A stretch of DNA of 64,000 bases from Arthrobacter sp. 18067 (GTDB lineage Bacteria; Actinomycetota; Actinomycetes; Actinomycetales; Micrococcaceae), in NCBI RefSeq assembly GCF_902706295.1, contig NZ_CACSJJ010000016.1:1-64000 (forward strand), in the 5' to 3' direction. The translations under genes were made by a program, and so were the position numbers. Positions 17,242-25,762 of this stretch are shown here, one piece after another (the stretch's first letter is position 1; the number at the start of each line of letters is the position of its first letter). The notes beneath the pieces are model-generated. The model did not search any database and was not told the origin of the DNA. It saw only the letters and a program-made list of their open reading frames with translations.

Positions 17242-17861
17242 GAGCTGGTTCCCAGGCCGGGGTTGTCGGCGTCTTGCCGGTGCCCCGAACCTACGCCCGG
17301 TTCAAACACTGCGAGGATGAATCTGGCTGGCCCGCTGCCCTGGTTGGCGTAGGAGTGGGCAATGTCGCCAGGGAAGGTCATGGAATCGCCCACTTCGAGG
17401 GTCACCACCTGTTCCCCCGCATCGACGGTCACGGTGCCGGCTTGAACCTGCAGGAGTTCCTTGGTGCCCTGTGAATGCGCTTCGCTGCCATGGCTGTCGC
17501 CGGGACCCAGGGTCCAGTCCCACAGTTCCACCACGTCCGGCGACTCGGTTCCGGCCACAAGTATTCCCTGGCCGCCCTCCGGGCTGGTCCACAGTGTGGC
17601 GCCTTCGCCGCTCCGGGTGATTTTGACCGGCTTCGGAAGTGGCGACTCCACCAGTGCCGGAAGCCCGACACCCAGGGCGTCGCTGATGCGAAGCAGCGTG
17701 CCAATGCTGGGGTTCGCCGCACCTTGCTCCACATTGACGATCATGCGGCGGCTCACGCCGGCGGCCTCGGCCAGCTGGTCAAGGGTCCAGCCGCGGGTTT
17801 GGCGTTCCTGCTTGACCCTGGCGCCTATAGCCAATGAGAGGGTGGTGGCGCTTTCGTCCAT
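17238..17861 (-). CDS. XRE-family regulator with C-terminal cupin domain
   Basis: The N-terminal helix-turn-helix (LDQLAEAAGVSRRMIVNVEQ, ~30-50) is followed by a cupin barrel (~110-190; GDSHGSEAHSQGTKELLQV and GDSMTFPGDIAHSY). This layout is known from regulators of amino-acid and small-molecule exporters. ATG 17861 is chosen because TATTAT, a good -10 box on this strand (17868-17873), ends 6 nt upstream, pointing to a leaderless mRNA; the frame stays open to 17879. An AGTGCA-type inverted repeat overlaps that -10, implying autorepression. Translation is coupled to the exporter gene by a 4-nt overlap. Confidence 0.87.
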   Translation of the reverse strand: MDESATTLSLAIGARVKQERQTRGWTLDQLAEAAGVSRRMIVNVEQGAANPSIGTLLRISDALGVGLPALVESPLPKPVKITRSGEGATLWTSPEGGQGILVAGTESPDVVELWDWTLGPGDSHGSEAHSQGTKELLQVQAGTVTVDAGEQVVTLEVGDSMTFPGDIAHSYANQGSGPARFILAVFEPGVGSGHRQDADNPGLGTSS

Positions 17862-17862
17862 A

Positions 17863-17891
17863 AGTGCATAATACTGCACTGGGAGTGCACT
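17863..17891. promoter_or_regulatory. Operator overlapping the XRE-cupin promoter
   Basis: AGTGCA (17863-17868) and TGCACT (17875-17880) form an inverted repeat with a 6-nt spacer that contains the minus-strand -10 box, and a third copy, the palindrome AGTGCACT, sits at 17884-17891. The position just before the start codon suits autorepression. Confidence 0.55.
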
Positions 17892-17976
17892 GACTGTTCT
17901 GGCGGGTTGGGGTCTAGCCGGGATCCCGGCCCCGTGCTACCACTGACCGTAGGAACAAAACCCCTAAGGAGAAATT

Positions 17977-18873
17977 GTGGCCGAAGACCTGCCTGTCCTT
18001 GTTGTTGGTGCCACGGGATTCCTGGGTGGCCAAGTGGTGGACGAGCTTCTCAAACGAGGTAAGAAGGTCCGCGCGCTGGTGAGGCCTCAGTCGAAGGCCG
18101 CCAAGCTTGAGGCCAAAGGCGTTGAGATCGCGCGCGGAGACATGTTGGACGCCGCCTCCTTGGTCGCCGCGATGACGGGAGTTTCCGCGGCGGTGTCTAC
18201 GGCGGCCGGCTATACCCGGAACGACAAGAACGCCAAGGCGATCGATACCTACGGGAACAGCAACCTCGCGGTCGCTGCAAAGCAGGCCGGCGTGCCCCGT
18301 TTCGTGCTGATCAGCATCGTCACCAGCGACCAGACTCCGCAGATCCCGCACTTCTGGAACAAGAAGCTCGCCGAGGATAAATTCGAGGAGCTTGGTGTTC
18401 CCTTCGTTGCCCTCCGGCCGGGCGCCTTCTTTGACCAGGCGGTTGGGATGGGCGGTGACCCCTTCGCGAAGGGGCGATTCGTGTGGCTGGGTTCGAAGGA
18501 CGCGCGGCTGACGTTCGTTCTGGCCAGCGACGTAGCGCGGTACCTCGCGGAGGCTGTCGACGCGGACATTGTCGAGGGGGAGCGCATCGACATTGGCTGG
18601 AGCCGTCCCGTAAGCATCCAGGAAGCTGCGGAGGTGGCGGGGCGCCGGGCAGGCAAGCCGATCAAGGTGATGACCATACCGGCGGGCGCCATCGCAGGAC
18701 TCGGCAAAGTGACCGCGAAGATCCTTCCGCTGGTTGGCGATATGGCAAGCATGGTGGCGTGGTTCGAGACCGGAAAGTACGTTGCGGACACCACCCGCCA
18801 GGAGCAGGTGTTCGGGCCCGTGCCAACCCCGGAAGATGCCATCGCCAGGCTGGCCGCTCGCTACGGACACTGA
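17977..18873 (+). CDS. NmrA-like NAD(P)H-binding SDR-family protein
   Basis: 298 residues beginning with the Rossmann dinucleotide motif VLVVGATGFLGGQVV (GxTGxxG, ~7-21). ALVRPQSK follows beta-strand 2 and suggests NADP binding. There is no YxxxK catalytic pair, placing it with atypical extended SDRs of the NmrA/YtfG group, which act as redox sensors or quinone reductases. GTG 17977 has TAAGGAG 6 nt upstream. It is a single-gene unit. Confidence 0.86.
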   Translation: MAEDLPVLVVGATGFLGGQVVDELLKRGKKVRALVRPQSKAAKLEAKGVEIARGDMLDAASLVAAMTGVSAAVSTAAGYTRNDKNAKAIDTYGNSNLAVAAKQAGVPRFVLISIVTSDQTPQIPHFWNKKLAEDKFEELGVPFVALRPGAFFDQAVGMGGDPFAKGRFVWLGSKDARLTFVLASDVARYLAEAVDADIVEGERIDIGWSRPVSIQEAAEVAGRRAGKPIKVMTIPAGAIAGLGKVTAKILPLVGDMASMVAWFETGKYVADTTRQEQVFGPVPTPEDAIARLAARYGH

Positions 18874-18994
18874 GGCCCTGGCTCCCCGGAGGCGCTCGGG
18901 TGGCTGGCGGGACCCATAGATCATAAGTATCCTGACGGTACAGATTCGGCCACAGTTCCCTGACCATGCGCCGAACGGATACGAGGAGCACGCT

Positions 18995-19225
18995 ATGAGA
19001 ATCGGTTCTTCCATTGCCCTGATTGCCGTTGGAGCCATTCTGGCCTTCGCGCTCGCCCCCGGACTCATCCCCTTCCTGGACCAAGTCCTGGTGGGCTACA
19101 TCCTGATGGTGGTCGGTGTCCTCGGCCTCATTATTTCAATTGCGATGTCCAGCAGGACCCGCCGGACGGTAGTTGAGCGGCGCACCGCCCCTGAAACAGT
19201 TGTCGAGCGGCGCCCCGAGGTCTAG
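18995..19225 (+). CDS. DUF6458-type small membrane protein
   Basis: 76 residues with two closely spaced membrane helices (IGSSIALIAVGAILAFAL and GYILMVVGVLGLIISIAM) and a basic tail with repeated VVERR. The length and the MRIGSSIALIAVGAILAFA start fit the actinobacterial DUF6458 family, whose function is unknown. ATG 18995 follows ACGAGGAG. Confidence 0.8.
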   Translation: MRIGSSIALIAVGAILAFALAPGLIPFLDQVLVGYILMVVGVLGLIISIAMSSRTRRTVVERRTAPETVVERRPEV

Positions 19226-19242
19226 CAGCCGCTGTTAACGCA

Positions 19243-19283
19243 AAGAAGCGCACGACGCCGATTGTCGCCGTCGTGCGCTTCTT
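19243..19283. terminator. Convergent-junction hairpin, copy 3
   Basis: Arms AAGAAGCGCACGACG (19243-19257) and CGTCGTGCGCTTCTT (19269-19283) make a 15-bp stem between the convergent DUF6458 and nitrilase genes. Flanking TTAACG/CGTTAA extend it imperfectly. It is the longest stem of the family but lacks the inner GC pair. Confidence 0.65.
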
Positions 19284-19302
19284 CCGTTAAAGCCTCGGCC
19301 GG

Positions 19303-20205
19303 TCAGGCCGGTGCAGCCGTGCTCCGCTGGCCCGCCGTGCTGGGCTCGTTCCAATCCGGGGACTGGAAGTGGGCTCCGCCGAACATCGGGAAGGACAACA
19401 GGCCTTCCTGGTCCCGGAGTTGGGTCCACGGGCGGTTGATGCCGTGGGTGCCGTAGCGGCGCAGCTGGGTAACGCGGTCCAGGTCCAGCACGGCAAAGAG
19501 GATCTCTTCCCCACCCCGGGCGTGCTGCATGATGGTGCCCTCGGGGTCCACGATGACGCTCTCGCCAACCCCGGACGGGGACGCGCCGTTGACGTTCACC
19601 ACGTAGACCTGGTTGGCGAAGGCGTTGGCCTGGGACATGACAATCTCCATGGCCCTGTCCCGTGTGGTGGTGAGGGTTGGCTGGATGATGACTTCGGCGC
19701 CGAGCCAGGCCAGCTGCCTCGCCACTTCCGGGAAGCTGCCGTCGAAGCAGATGGCCAGGCCAATGCGTCCGCAGCCGGGGATGTCGAACGTGACGAATGA
19801 ATCCCCGGGTGTGGTGGTTTCGAACGGCCGCCAAGGAAAGAGCTTCCGGTAGCGGGCCACGACCTCGCCTTGCGGTGATACGGCGATGGCCGTGTTGTAG
19901 GTGTTCCCGTTGTCTGTTTCCAGCAGGGAGCCTGGCACGAGCCACACGTTGAGCCTGCGGGCCAGTGCCGAGATGCGGTCGGTCAGTGGGCTGGGGATGG
20001 GCGCGGCGGAGCGGGTTTCGCCTTCCGGGTCCGGCATCAGGAACTCGCCTGGTGCGGAGAGCAGGAGCTCCGGAACCACGATGACGTCCACGTCGGGGCC
20101 GAGCCTTTTGGCCGACTCGGCCTGGGCCTCGAACCGCGCCCACGTGGCCTCGAGGTCGTGCGGGACGGGGTTGGTCTGGATTGCTGCGATGGACAGGATG
20201 CGCAT
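19303..20205 (-). CDS. Carbon-nitrogen hydrolase (nitrilase superfamily amidase)
   Basis: 300 residues with the full Glu-Lys-Cys catalytic set: E46 in VVPELLLS, K121 in YRKLFPW, C153 in AICFDGSFPE. These cytosolic enzymes hydrolyse nitriles, amides or N-carbamoyl compounds to acid plus ammonia. Its start directly abuts the stop of the APC permease, so permease and hydrolase form a two-gene uptake-and-hydrolysis operon, probably controlled by the divergent TetR gene. The last ~25 residues are a variable Ser/Thr/Ala tail. The exact amide is unknown; an aliphatic amidase is the likeliest reading. Confidence 0.87.
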   Translation of the reverse strand: MRILSIAAIQTNPVPHDLEATWARFEAQAESAKRLGPDVDVIVVPELLLSAPGEFLMPDPEGETRSAAPIPSPLTDRISALARRLNVWLVPGSLLETDNGNTYNTAIAVSPQGEVVARYRKLFPWRPFETTTPGDSFVTFDIPGCGRIGLAICFDGSFPEVARQLAWLGAEVIIQPTLTTTRDRAMEIVMSQANAFANQVYVVNVNGASPSGVGESVIVDPEGTIMQHARGGEEILFAVLDLDRVTQLRRYGTHGINRPWTQLRDQEGLLSFPMFGGAHFQSPDWNEPSTAGQRSTAAPA

Positions 20206-21783
20206 TTATGCCTCGGTTTCGTTGCTGAGAATTGTTGGAAGTTGGTGGCGGGTGGTGACGTTCCCTCGGGGGATGGTTTCGCCGGAGAAGAAGGGACGGA
20301 GCCTGGGCCTCAAGACCGCGGTGACCACAAGGCCGAGGGCCAAGGCGCCGATGCCGATCCAGAACACCGAGCCGATGCCCAGCCAGGACAGGCCGGCGTA
20401 CTCCGGGGACAGCATGTCCACGGCGCTGTACGCGAACGCGCCGATCATGAGGATGGCGCCGAGGCCCGGAAGGATGCCCTTCAGGATCAGGGCGGATGCA
20501 GAGGTGCGCATCAGCGGTGCGAAGTACACCACCGAGGCCAGTGCGGTGGCTGCGTAGTACGCCGCGATCATCAAGCCCACCGACAGGATGGCCAGTCCGA
20601 TGAAGTCGGCGCTGATGGCCGTCAATCCCAGCGTTATTGCCATGGTGATGACCGCCCACCAGATGATGGAGATGGTGGGGGTTCCGCGTTTGGCATGCAT
20701 CCGCGTGGTTGCCCGGTGGAGCGCGCCGTAGGTGCCCATGCTCAGCCAGGTCCGGGGCGTGCTCACGGCCACGGTCATCAGGGCTGCCAACGCTGAGAGA
20801 CCTACAGCCAGGATGATGACTTGGCCAAACACCTCGCCGGCAGCTTGCGGGCCGAGGATCGAGAGGACGTCCGAGACGGTTTCCGGATCGGTGATCCCCG
20901 CCGTTCCGGCGAATCCGACGGCGGCCGTGGCGGTTACGACGTAGAAGAACAGCAGGATGATGGTAGTGATGACAACGGCCTTGCCAGGCGTTCCCTTGCG
21001 GTCGGTGGTTTCTTCATTCACGGCTATCAGCGCGTCCCAGCCCCAGTAGATAAAGAGGCAAAGGATGACGCCGGACACGAGTCCGGAAACGTCGCCGGAT
21101 GCGAACGGGTTGAACCAGGCCAGGCTTGGCTGTTCGGCGCCGCCTCCTGCCGTTCCGGCGGAGGTCCCCGCGGCCATCGCGGTGAAGGCCGCGACGCAGA
21201 AGCCGCCGAGCGCCACCAACTGCAGGGCGATCAGCGCGTACTGGACCCAAGCGGAAAGCTCGATTCCCCTCGCCGCGATCCATGCACTCAGGACGACCAG
21301 CCCGCACGCAATGGCAGAAACGGCAATGGGCTCCGCGGCGATCCATGCCAGGCCGAAGAAATTGAGCAGATAGGTGGTGGCCACCTGGGCCAGCGCCGCG
21401 CTCGCAATGAAAGTGGCCACCTGGGGAACCCAGCCGCCGAGGAACCAGCCTGCCGCTGGACCGAAAACGCGGGTAATCCAGACGAATACACCGCCGCAGT
21501 CAGGCATCTCCTTGTTCAGGTCCCTGAAGGCGAGCGCCGTGAACAGGATCGGGACGAATCCAAGCAGGAAAGCTGCCGGCGTGCTCTCGCCAACGGCCAG
21601 GACCACGAAGCCGAGCGTCACGGCCAGGCTGTAGGCGGGAGCTACGGCAGCCAGGCCCAGCGCGACAGTGGGGCCGATGCCGATGGACCCGGCTTTGAGG
21701 CCCTTGGAGGTTGGGTCCCCAGGGGCGGGATCCTTGTGTGCTGGGTCCTTGGTGACCATGGGTGGGGAAGGGGGATGTGACAC
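20206..21783 (-). CDS. APC-superfamily amino acid/amine permease
   Basis: 525 residues with 12-14 predicted membrane helices. The N-terminal cytosolic part leads into SIGIGPTVALGLAAVAPAYS, the conserved TM1 region of APC permeases, and the C terminus is cytosolic. The start is GTG 21783, with GAGGAGTC upstream. It imports an amino acid, amine or amide, presumably the substrate of the nitrilase-type hydrolase in the same operon. The divergent TetR gene and the paired operator at 21809-21840 indicate substrate-induced expression. Confidence 0.88.
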   Translation of the reverse strand: MSHPPSPPMVTKDPAHKDPAPGDPTSKGLKAGSIGIGPTVALGLAAVAPAYSLAVTLGFVVLAVGESTPAAFLLGFVPILFTALAFRDLNKEMPDCGGVFVWITRVFGPAAGWFLGGWVPQVATFIASAALAQVATTYLLNFFGLAWIAAEPIAVSAIACGLVVLSAWIAARGIELSAWVQYALIALQLVALGGFCVAAFTAMAAGTSAGTAGGGAEQPSLAWFNPFASGDVSGLVSGVILCLFIYWGWDALIAVNEETTDRKGTPGKAVVITTIILLFFYVVTATAAVGFAGTAGITDPETVSDVLSILGPQAAGEVFGQVIILAVGLSALAALMTVAVSTPRTWLSMGTYGALHRATTRMHAKRGTPTISIIWWAVITMAITLGLTAISADFIGLAILSVGLMIAAYYAATALASVVYFAPLMRTSASALILKGILPGLGAILMIGAFAYSAVDMLSPEYAGLSWLGIGSVFWIGIGALALGLVVTAVLRPRLRPFFSGETIPRGNVTTRHQLPTILSNETEA

Positions 21784-21808
21784 GGAGACTCCTCGTTGAA
21801 TCAGTAAT

Positions 21809-21840
21809 TTGAATCACATTCAAATTTGAATGCCATTCAA
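21809..21840. promoter_or_regulatory. Tandem TTGAATnnnATTCAA operators
   Basis: TTGAATCACATTCAA (21809-21823) and TTGAATGCCATTCAA (21826-21840) are two perfect 6+3+6 palindromes, 17 bp centre to centre, between the divergent permease and TetR genes. They are very probably the TetR operators for both promoters. Confidence 0.72.
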
Positions 21841-21896
21841 TACCCGTCTAGAGTCAATGTCAACAGAAATCTTCAAGAGTCCACGGGGGAGCGGCA

Positions 21897-22541
21897 GTGG
21901 CAAGGGTCGACAAGAAGGAAATCCGGCGACAGGAAATCGTGGCTGCAGCCCAGGCTGTGGCCGCGCGTGACGGCGCCGAGGGGGCCACGCTGCGCGCCAT
22001 CGCCGCCGAAGCCGGTATGGCCGCGAACGCCGTGCTCTACTACTTCGGCAGCCACGCCGAGATCATCGCTGCCGCCGTGCACGCATCCTCGGACAGGTTC
22101 CTGGAAAAGCTCGCAGAAGCTGTTGATCCGGGAATGGACCCCACAGCCCGGCTTGCCGCCGTCATCAGCGCGGGAACCACTGCGGGCCTCGATGACGACG
22201 TCTCCCGCATCCTCTACGAGTACTGGCCCCACATGCTGCGCGACCCCGAGCAGCGCCGTATCCAGGAACAGCTCACCAGCGCCCAGGAACGCGTCTACCG
22301 TGAAATCATCGACGCCGGAACCCGCTCGGGCGAATTCTCGCCCCTTCTGCACCCGGACAAGATCGCCCGGACCCTGGTTGCACAGGAAGACGGCCTGGTG
22401 ATGGACGTGCTGGCCGGGAGTGCCAGCAGCGAGTACGTACTTGACCTGATGGGAAGCCTCGCGGCTGCTCTTCTGGGCTTCAAAGCGGAGAACCTGCTCG
22501 AGCTCATTGCGGCCCGGGGCGTGTCAGCACCTGCTCCGTAA
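21897..22541 (+). CDS. TetR-family regulator of the permease/nitrilase operon
   Basis: 214 residues. The HTH contains ATLRAIAAEAGMAANAVLYY (~28-47), and the C terminus is the usual helical ligand domain. The start is GTG 21897 after GGGGGAGC. It is divergent from the APC permease, with paired palindromes between, so it most likely represses both genes until the transported compound binds. A small gene follows 17 bp downstream and may be co-transcribed. Confidence 0.87.
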   Translation: MARVDKKEIRRQEIVAAAQAVAARDGAEGATLRAIAAEAGMAANAVLYYFGSHAEIIAAAVHASSDRFLEKLAEAVDPGMDPTARLAAVISAGTTAGLDDDVSRILYEYWPHMLRDPEQRRIQEQLTSAQERVYREIIDAGTRSGEFSPLLHPDKIARTLVAQEDGLVMDVLAGSASSEYVLDLMGSLAAALLGFKAENLLELIAARGVSAPAP

Positions 22542-22558
22542 CGGCGTAGGCTGCTGCC

Positions 22559-22843
22559 ATGGAGAAGTCATTCGACATTGAACTGGTCAATCAGAACGAG
22601 TACTTGGTGCGGTGGGCCTCGGAAGGCCAAACCGGGGTATCCCTGGTCCACACCAACCCGGATTTCCTGGCCGAGGTTGGCTTGGATGGCTTCGATGAGC
22701 AGCGTGTTGTTGAAGAAACCACGTCGTATCTGGCCGAACACCAGCCAGTGATTGACTTCCCCCAGACGGTTGACCTCGAAGAGATCGCTGCCGCCTACAC
22801 GGACTACACGGAACAGCTGAAGGCGCGCCTCGAAGCCAGGTAG
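22559..22843 (+). CDS. Small acidic hypothetical protein
   Basis: 94 residues, acidic, with alternating beta (EYLVRWASE) and a long C-terminal helix (EEIAAAYTDYTEQLKARLEAR). No membrane segment or recognised domain. It starts 17 bp after the TetR stop. Function unknown. Confidence 0.7.
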   Translation: MEKSFDIELVNQNEYLVRWASEGQTGVSLVHTNPDFLAEVGLDGFDEQRVVEETTSYLAEHQPVIDFPQTVDLEEIAAAYTDYTEQLKARLEAR

Positions 22844-23021
22844 TAGTTGGGCCGGCGACCACAGGCGAACGCCCAGGCCTATGACAAGGGACGCAGAGCC
22901 TCTATCCTCGTGACATGGGCGTTCGGGGAGCGTTTTCCTTGCCAGGCTCCCGCTTCATTGGCGGGACCGAACCTTCCGGCGGGCTGACGCAGGACCATCG
23001 TCGAGGTGGGCGGGGTGGCCC

Positions 23022-23585
23022 ATGAACCCACAGGACCACGTTCCGCCCCCGGACAACTACGCTGCATTCCTCGAACGGCTGGATGACGCCGCAGCCAGCC
23101 TCACCACCCGGCTCCGATCAGTGGACAAGGCACTCACGGCGGTCACTTTGCTCCTGGAGAAGTACCAGTCGGCATCGCTGAAGTGGGAGCAACGCCGGGC
23201 CCGCGTCAGTGAGGAACTGGACCGTCATGCGGGTGGGCCGGAGACCTACGCAGCCCTGGGCGAACTCCACGATACCGCCGTGAAAATGGTGACGCTTCAC
23301 CATTCACAGACCCTGCGAATCGCCGAAAAGTTGCACCTCATGCAAGGACAACGCGATGCCATCCAGCAGTCACTCGGTGAGCTTGGGGCCAGCAGAACCA
23401 CCCTGAAGACGTCCAGGAGGTTGTCGCAAGACCGGCACAACCTGAACAGGGCCCTTTATGAACTCGCCGGTCCGCGGGGGTCCGCGAAAGCAGCGCCCGA
23501 TCCCGGATTGATCAGCGATCTGAGGCGAGCCCGCGAGGCAGTCATCCTTGCCGAAGCACTCATGGAAGTGAAGGGACCCCGATGA
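23022..23585 (+). CDS. Coiled-coil hypothetical protein
   Basis: 187 residues, almost entirely helical with heptad-like stretches (TRLRSVDKALTAVTLLLEKY, and RTTLKTSRRLSQDRHNLNRA). No signal or membrane segment. The stop overlaps the start of the next gene (ATGATG at 23582), so they are co-translated. Family not recognised; a partner of the membrane protein encoded next is inferred. Confidence 0.72.
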   Translation: MNPQDHVPPPDNYAAFLERLDDAAASLTTRLRSVDKALTAVTLLLEKYQSASLKWEQRRARVSEELDRHAGGPETYAALGELHDTAVKMVTLHHSQTLRIAEKLHLMQGQRDAIQQSLGELGASRTTLKTSRRLSQDRHNLNRALYELAGPRGSAKAAPDPGLISDLRRAREAVILAEALMEVKGPR

Positions 23586-24127
23586 TGCAGAATCCAGCAC
23601 GCCAGCCATCACCTAAAGACGCCGTCACCGTTGTGTGGTGGGAGAGGAAGCCTGGCGACAACCCGGTTATCAGGTTTGTCCTCTTCAGCGTTCTTGGGGT
23701 GATGGTGGCGCTGACCATGATGGTTTTCTTGACGGGACTCAGGAACTTCGGCGCCCTGACACTGTTCACGGTGACCTTCGCCGGCATCCTCACGGTCCCC
23801 GCGGTGGCAGCTCAGAGGAGCTTCACGCGGCGCCTCACCAAGTGGATCAATGACACGATCCACGAGGTCACCGGCAGCGCCCATGAAGGCCTGTCGGCGA
23901 AGCAACTCCGCCATCTGGCCAGGAGCGGCGAGGCCTTTCCATTGTTGGTCAGCGGGACGCCCGGGCTGCGGCTCCAGGTGCAAAGGGTCCTTGCCGTCGA
24001 GGACGATGCTCCCGAGAGATGGCGTGCAGTCATCACGGCCGTCTCCCCACGCAACGGAATTGCCAGCTTTGACCGGTTGCTGGCCGCAACTCTGAGCGGG
24101 CAGGCCCAGGGACCCACCAACGACTAG
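23582..24127 (+). CDS. Two-helix membrane hypothetical protein
   Basis: 181 residues. Two adjacent membrane helices (VIRFVLFSVLGVMVALTMMV and ALTLFTVTFAGILTVPAVAA, ~28-75) are followed by a ~105-residue cytosolic domain containing LSAKQLRHLARSGEAFPLLV. It overlaps the coiled-coil gene by 4 bp and ends just before the convergent histidine phosphatase. Unknown function; with its partner it may form a small membrane complex. Confidence 0.74.
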   Translation: MMQNPARQPSPKDAVTVVWWERKPGDNPVIRFVLFSVLGVMVALTMMVFLTGLRNFGALTLFTVTFAGILTVPAVAAQRSFTRRLTKWINDTIHEVTGSAHEGLSAKQLRHLARSGEAFPLLVSGTPGLRLQVQRVLAVEDDAPERWRAVITAVSPRNGIASFDRLLAATLSGQAQGPTND

Positions 24128-24158
24128 TCCCGTCGAGTCGCTGTCCGCCGGTGCACCA

Positions 24159-24743
24159 TCAGGCCCCGACGTCGGCCGTGACGCGCTCGCCGTTGAAGTA
24201 CTCCAGTTGCCAGCCGTCCGTAGCATCGTGGTGGGCCAAATTAAGGGCGGCGTTCTGGACACTGTCCAGGGTCCGTCCGATAGCGCGGTTGAGCGTCAAA
24301 CGAATCAACGTGCCGTGTGCAACCACCAGCACACGCTTGCCGGCGAATTCTTCAGCCAGTTCTTCCAGGGCAGCAATGCCCCGTTCGGCGGCGGCGTCAT
24401 CACTTTCGCCGCCGCGGAAACCACCGGGAATGCGCAGGGCCTCCAGCTCGGGACCTGCTTGCAGTCCCTCTGCGGGCCCAAAGCTGCGTTCGGTGAGCTC
24501 GGGAACCAACCGGGAAACCTGCAGGCCGAGCCCCTCCGCAATGATCTCCGCTGTCTCCGCAGCGCGACCCAGCGGTGAGGACACTACTGCGTCCCACTGG
24601 CGATCCGACAGGACGGCGACGGCGTCGCGCGCCTGGCCGCGACCGACGTCGTTCAGCGGAATATCGGTGGAACCCTGCAACCGGCGCTCCGCGTTCCAGT
24701 CGGTTTGGCCGTGGCGGACGAGGGCGAAAGTTGTGAGGGTCAT
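24159..24743 (-). CDS. Histidine phosphatase (phosphoglycerate-mutase-like)
   Basis: About 194 residues. The catalytic LVRHGQTDWN is near the N terminus, SSPLGRAAETA carries the second Arg, and VAHGTLIRL holds the second catalytic His. It belongs to the branch-1 histidine phosphatase superfamily (CobC/GpmB-like); candidate substrates are phospho-sugars or nucleotides. The chosen start gives the usual family N terminus MTLTTFALVRHG; an in-frame ATG three codons earlier at 24752 is possible. It stands alone, convergent with the membrane hypothetical gene. Confidence 0.87.
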   Translation of the reverse strand: MTLTTFALVRHGQTDWNAERRLQGSTDIPLNDVGRGQARDAVAVLSDRQWDAVVSSPLGRAAETAEIIAEGLGLQVSRLVPELTERSFGPAEGLQAGPELEALRIPGGFRGGESDDAAAERGIAALEELAEEFAGKRVLVVAHGTLIRLTLNRAIGRTLDSVQNAALNLAHHDATDGWQLEYFNGERVTADVGA

Positions 24744-24789
24744 GCTTTCCATTGTGCCTTGCGGGCCTGCCCGGCCGCAGTTCGGTACG

Positions 24790-25752
24790 TCACGTCCCGT
24801 ACCTCACGTCTCTGTACGTCTCGTCCAGCAGCTGCTGAACGACGGCGGGCCGCTCGGCGATCGCGAAGTGTCCGCAGCCCTGCACTGTCACTGTCCGGAT
24901 GTGGGATCCAAGGGAAGCCAACTGATCCAGGTCTGACTGGGGCGTGAACGCATCGCCATCCCCGCGCAGGGCAAGGACCGGGCAGCTGATACTGCGCCAC
25001 TGGGCAAAGTCGTACCCCGCGACGGCGCACGTTGCCGCACAGAACGCGGCGGGACGGGACTCGCGCGCGAGCCTACGGATGAAGTGCGCGGGTATGGCTG
25101 CCGGGTCCGCGAACAGCGGCGACAGGAGCAGCCGCATGAACGGCGTGTTCCCCACCAGCCGGATCAGTGCCCTCCCGGCGTTTCCGAAGACTGCGGTGGA
25201 GCGCATGAGAAGGACCATGACAACGAAAAAAGGCAGCCTGAACAGCCCCCGTGATGGCTGCCGGATCGACTCGGCCACCCCAAATGCGGTGGCCGAAATC
25301 GCCGCAACGCTGAGGGTCCGCTCGTGCCAGTCCGCAGCAATATGCAGGGCAATGACGCCACCCATGGAATGGCCCACAAGGTTCCAGCTGCGGTAACCGA
25401 GGCCGTTCAAGACTTCGACGACGGCACCGGCCATGGCCTCGACGGTCGCGGACCCAAGCCGCGCGCCTTCGGTGGAGTCGCCCCAGCCGGGCAGGTCGAT
25501 GAGGACACGGTCGCGTTCGGGAGAGGCGGAAAGCAGCGGCAGGAACGTTGTCCACGATCCCGCAGCGCCATGAAGGTACACATCGGCGATGTGGCTGCGC
25601 GCCTCCGGGGCTTCCTGTAGGCGGACAGCGCACGGGCCCAGTTCGGTGTCGATCACCTCGCGTTGAAACGCTGCGCTGCCCGATACCCCTGCACTGCCTG
25701 ATAACCCTGCACTGCCCGATGGCGCCTTTTGCTGCAGAACGTCCATGACCAC
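24790..25752 (-). CDS. Alpha/beta-hydrolase fold protein
   Basis: About 320 residues with VGHSMGG (nucleophile Ser), LHGAAGSWTTFLPLLS (oxyanion region), LRGDGDAFTPQ (acid) and GCGHFAIAERP (His), a complete catalytic triad. A repetitive SGSAG/VSGSA linker lies near the N terminus. GTG 25752 is chosen because GAGGAG lies 6 nt upstream; ATG 25746 is an alternative and the open frame to 25842 would overlap the upstream gene. It is the last gene of the four-gene operon starting with the NCS1 permease. It probably hydrolyses an ester or lactone product of that pathway; the substrate is unknown. Confidence 0.84.
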   Translation of the reverse strand: MVMDVLQQKAPSGSAGLSGSAGVSGSAAFQREVIDTELGPCAVRLQEAPEARSHIADVYLHGAAGSWTTFLPLLSASPERDRVLIDLPGWGDSTEGARLGSATVEAMAGAVVEVLNGLGYRSWNLVGHSMGGVIALHIAADWHERTLSVAAISATAFGVAESIRQPSRGLFRLPFFVVMVLLMRSTAVFGNAGRALIRLVGNTPFMRLLLSPLFADPAAIPAHFIRRLARESRPAAFCAATCAVAGYDFAQWRSISCPVLALRGDGDAFTPQSDLDQLASLGSHIRTVTVQGCGHFAIAERPAVVQQLLDETYRDVRYGT

Positions 25753-25762
25753 CCGCTGCTCC

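Noticed and set aside
22915..23025. 36-codon frame ending in ATGA overlap with the coiled-coil gene
   Set aside because: Low-complexity Gly/Arg product without ribosome site; overlap may be chance.
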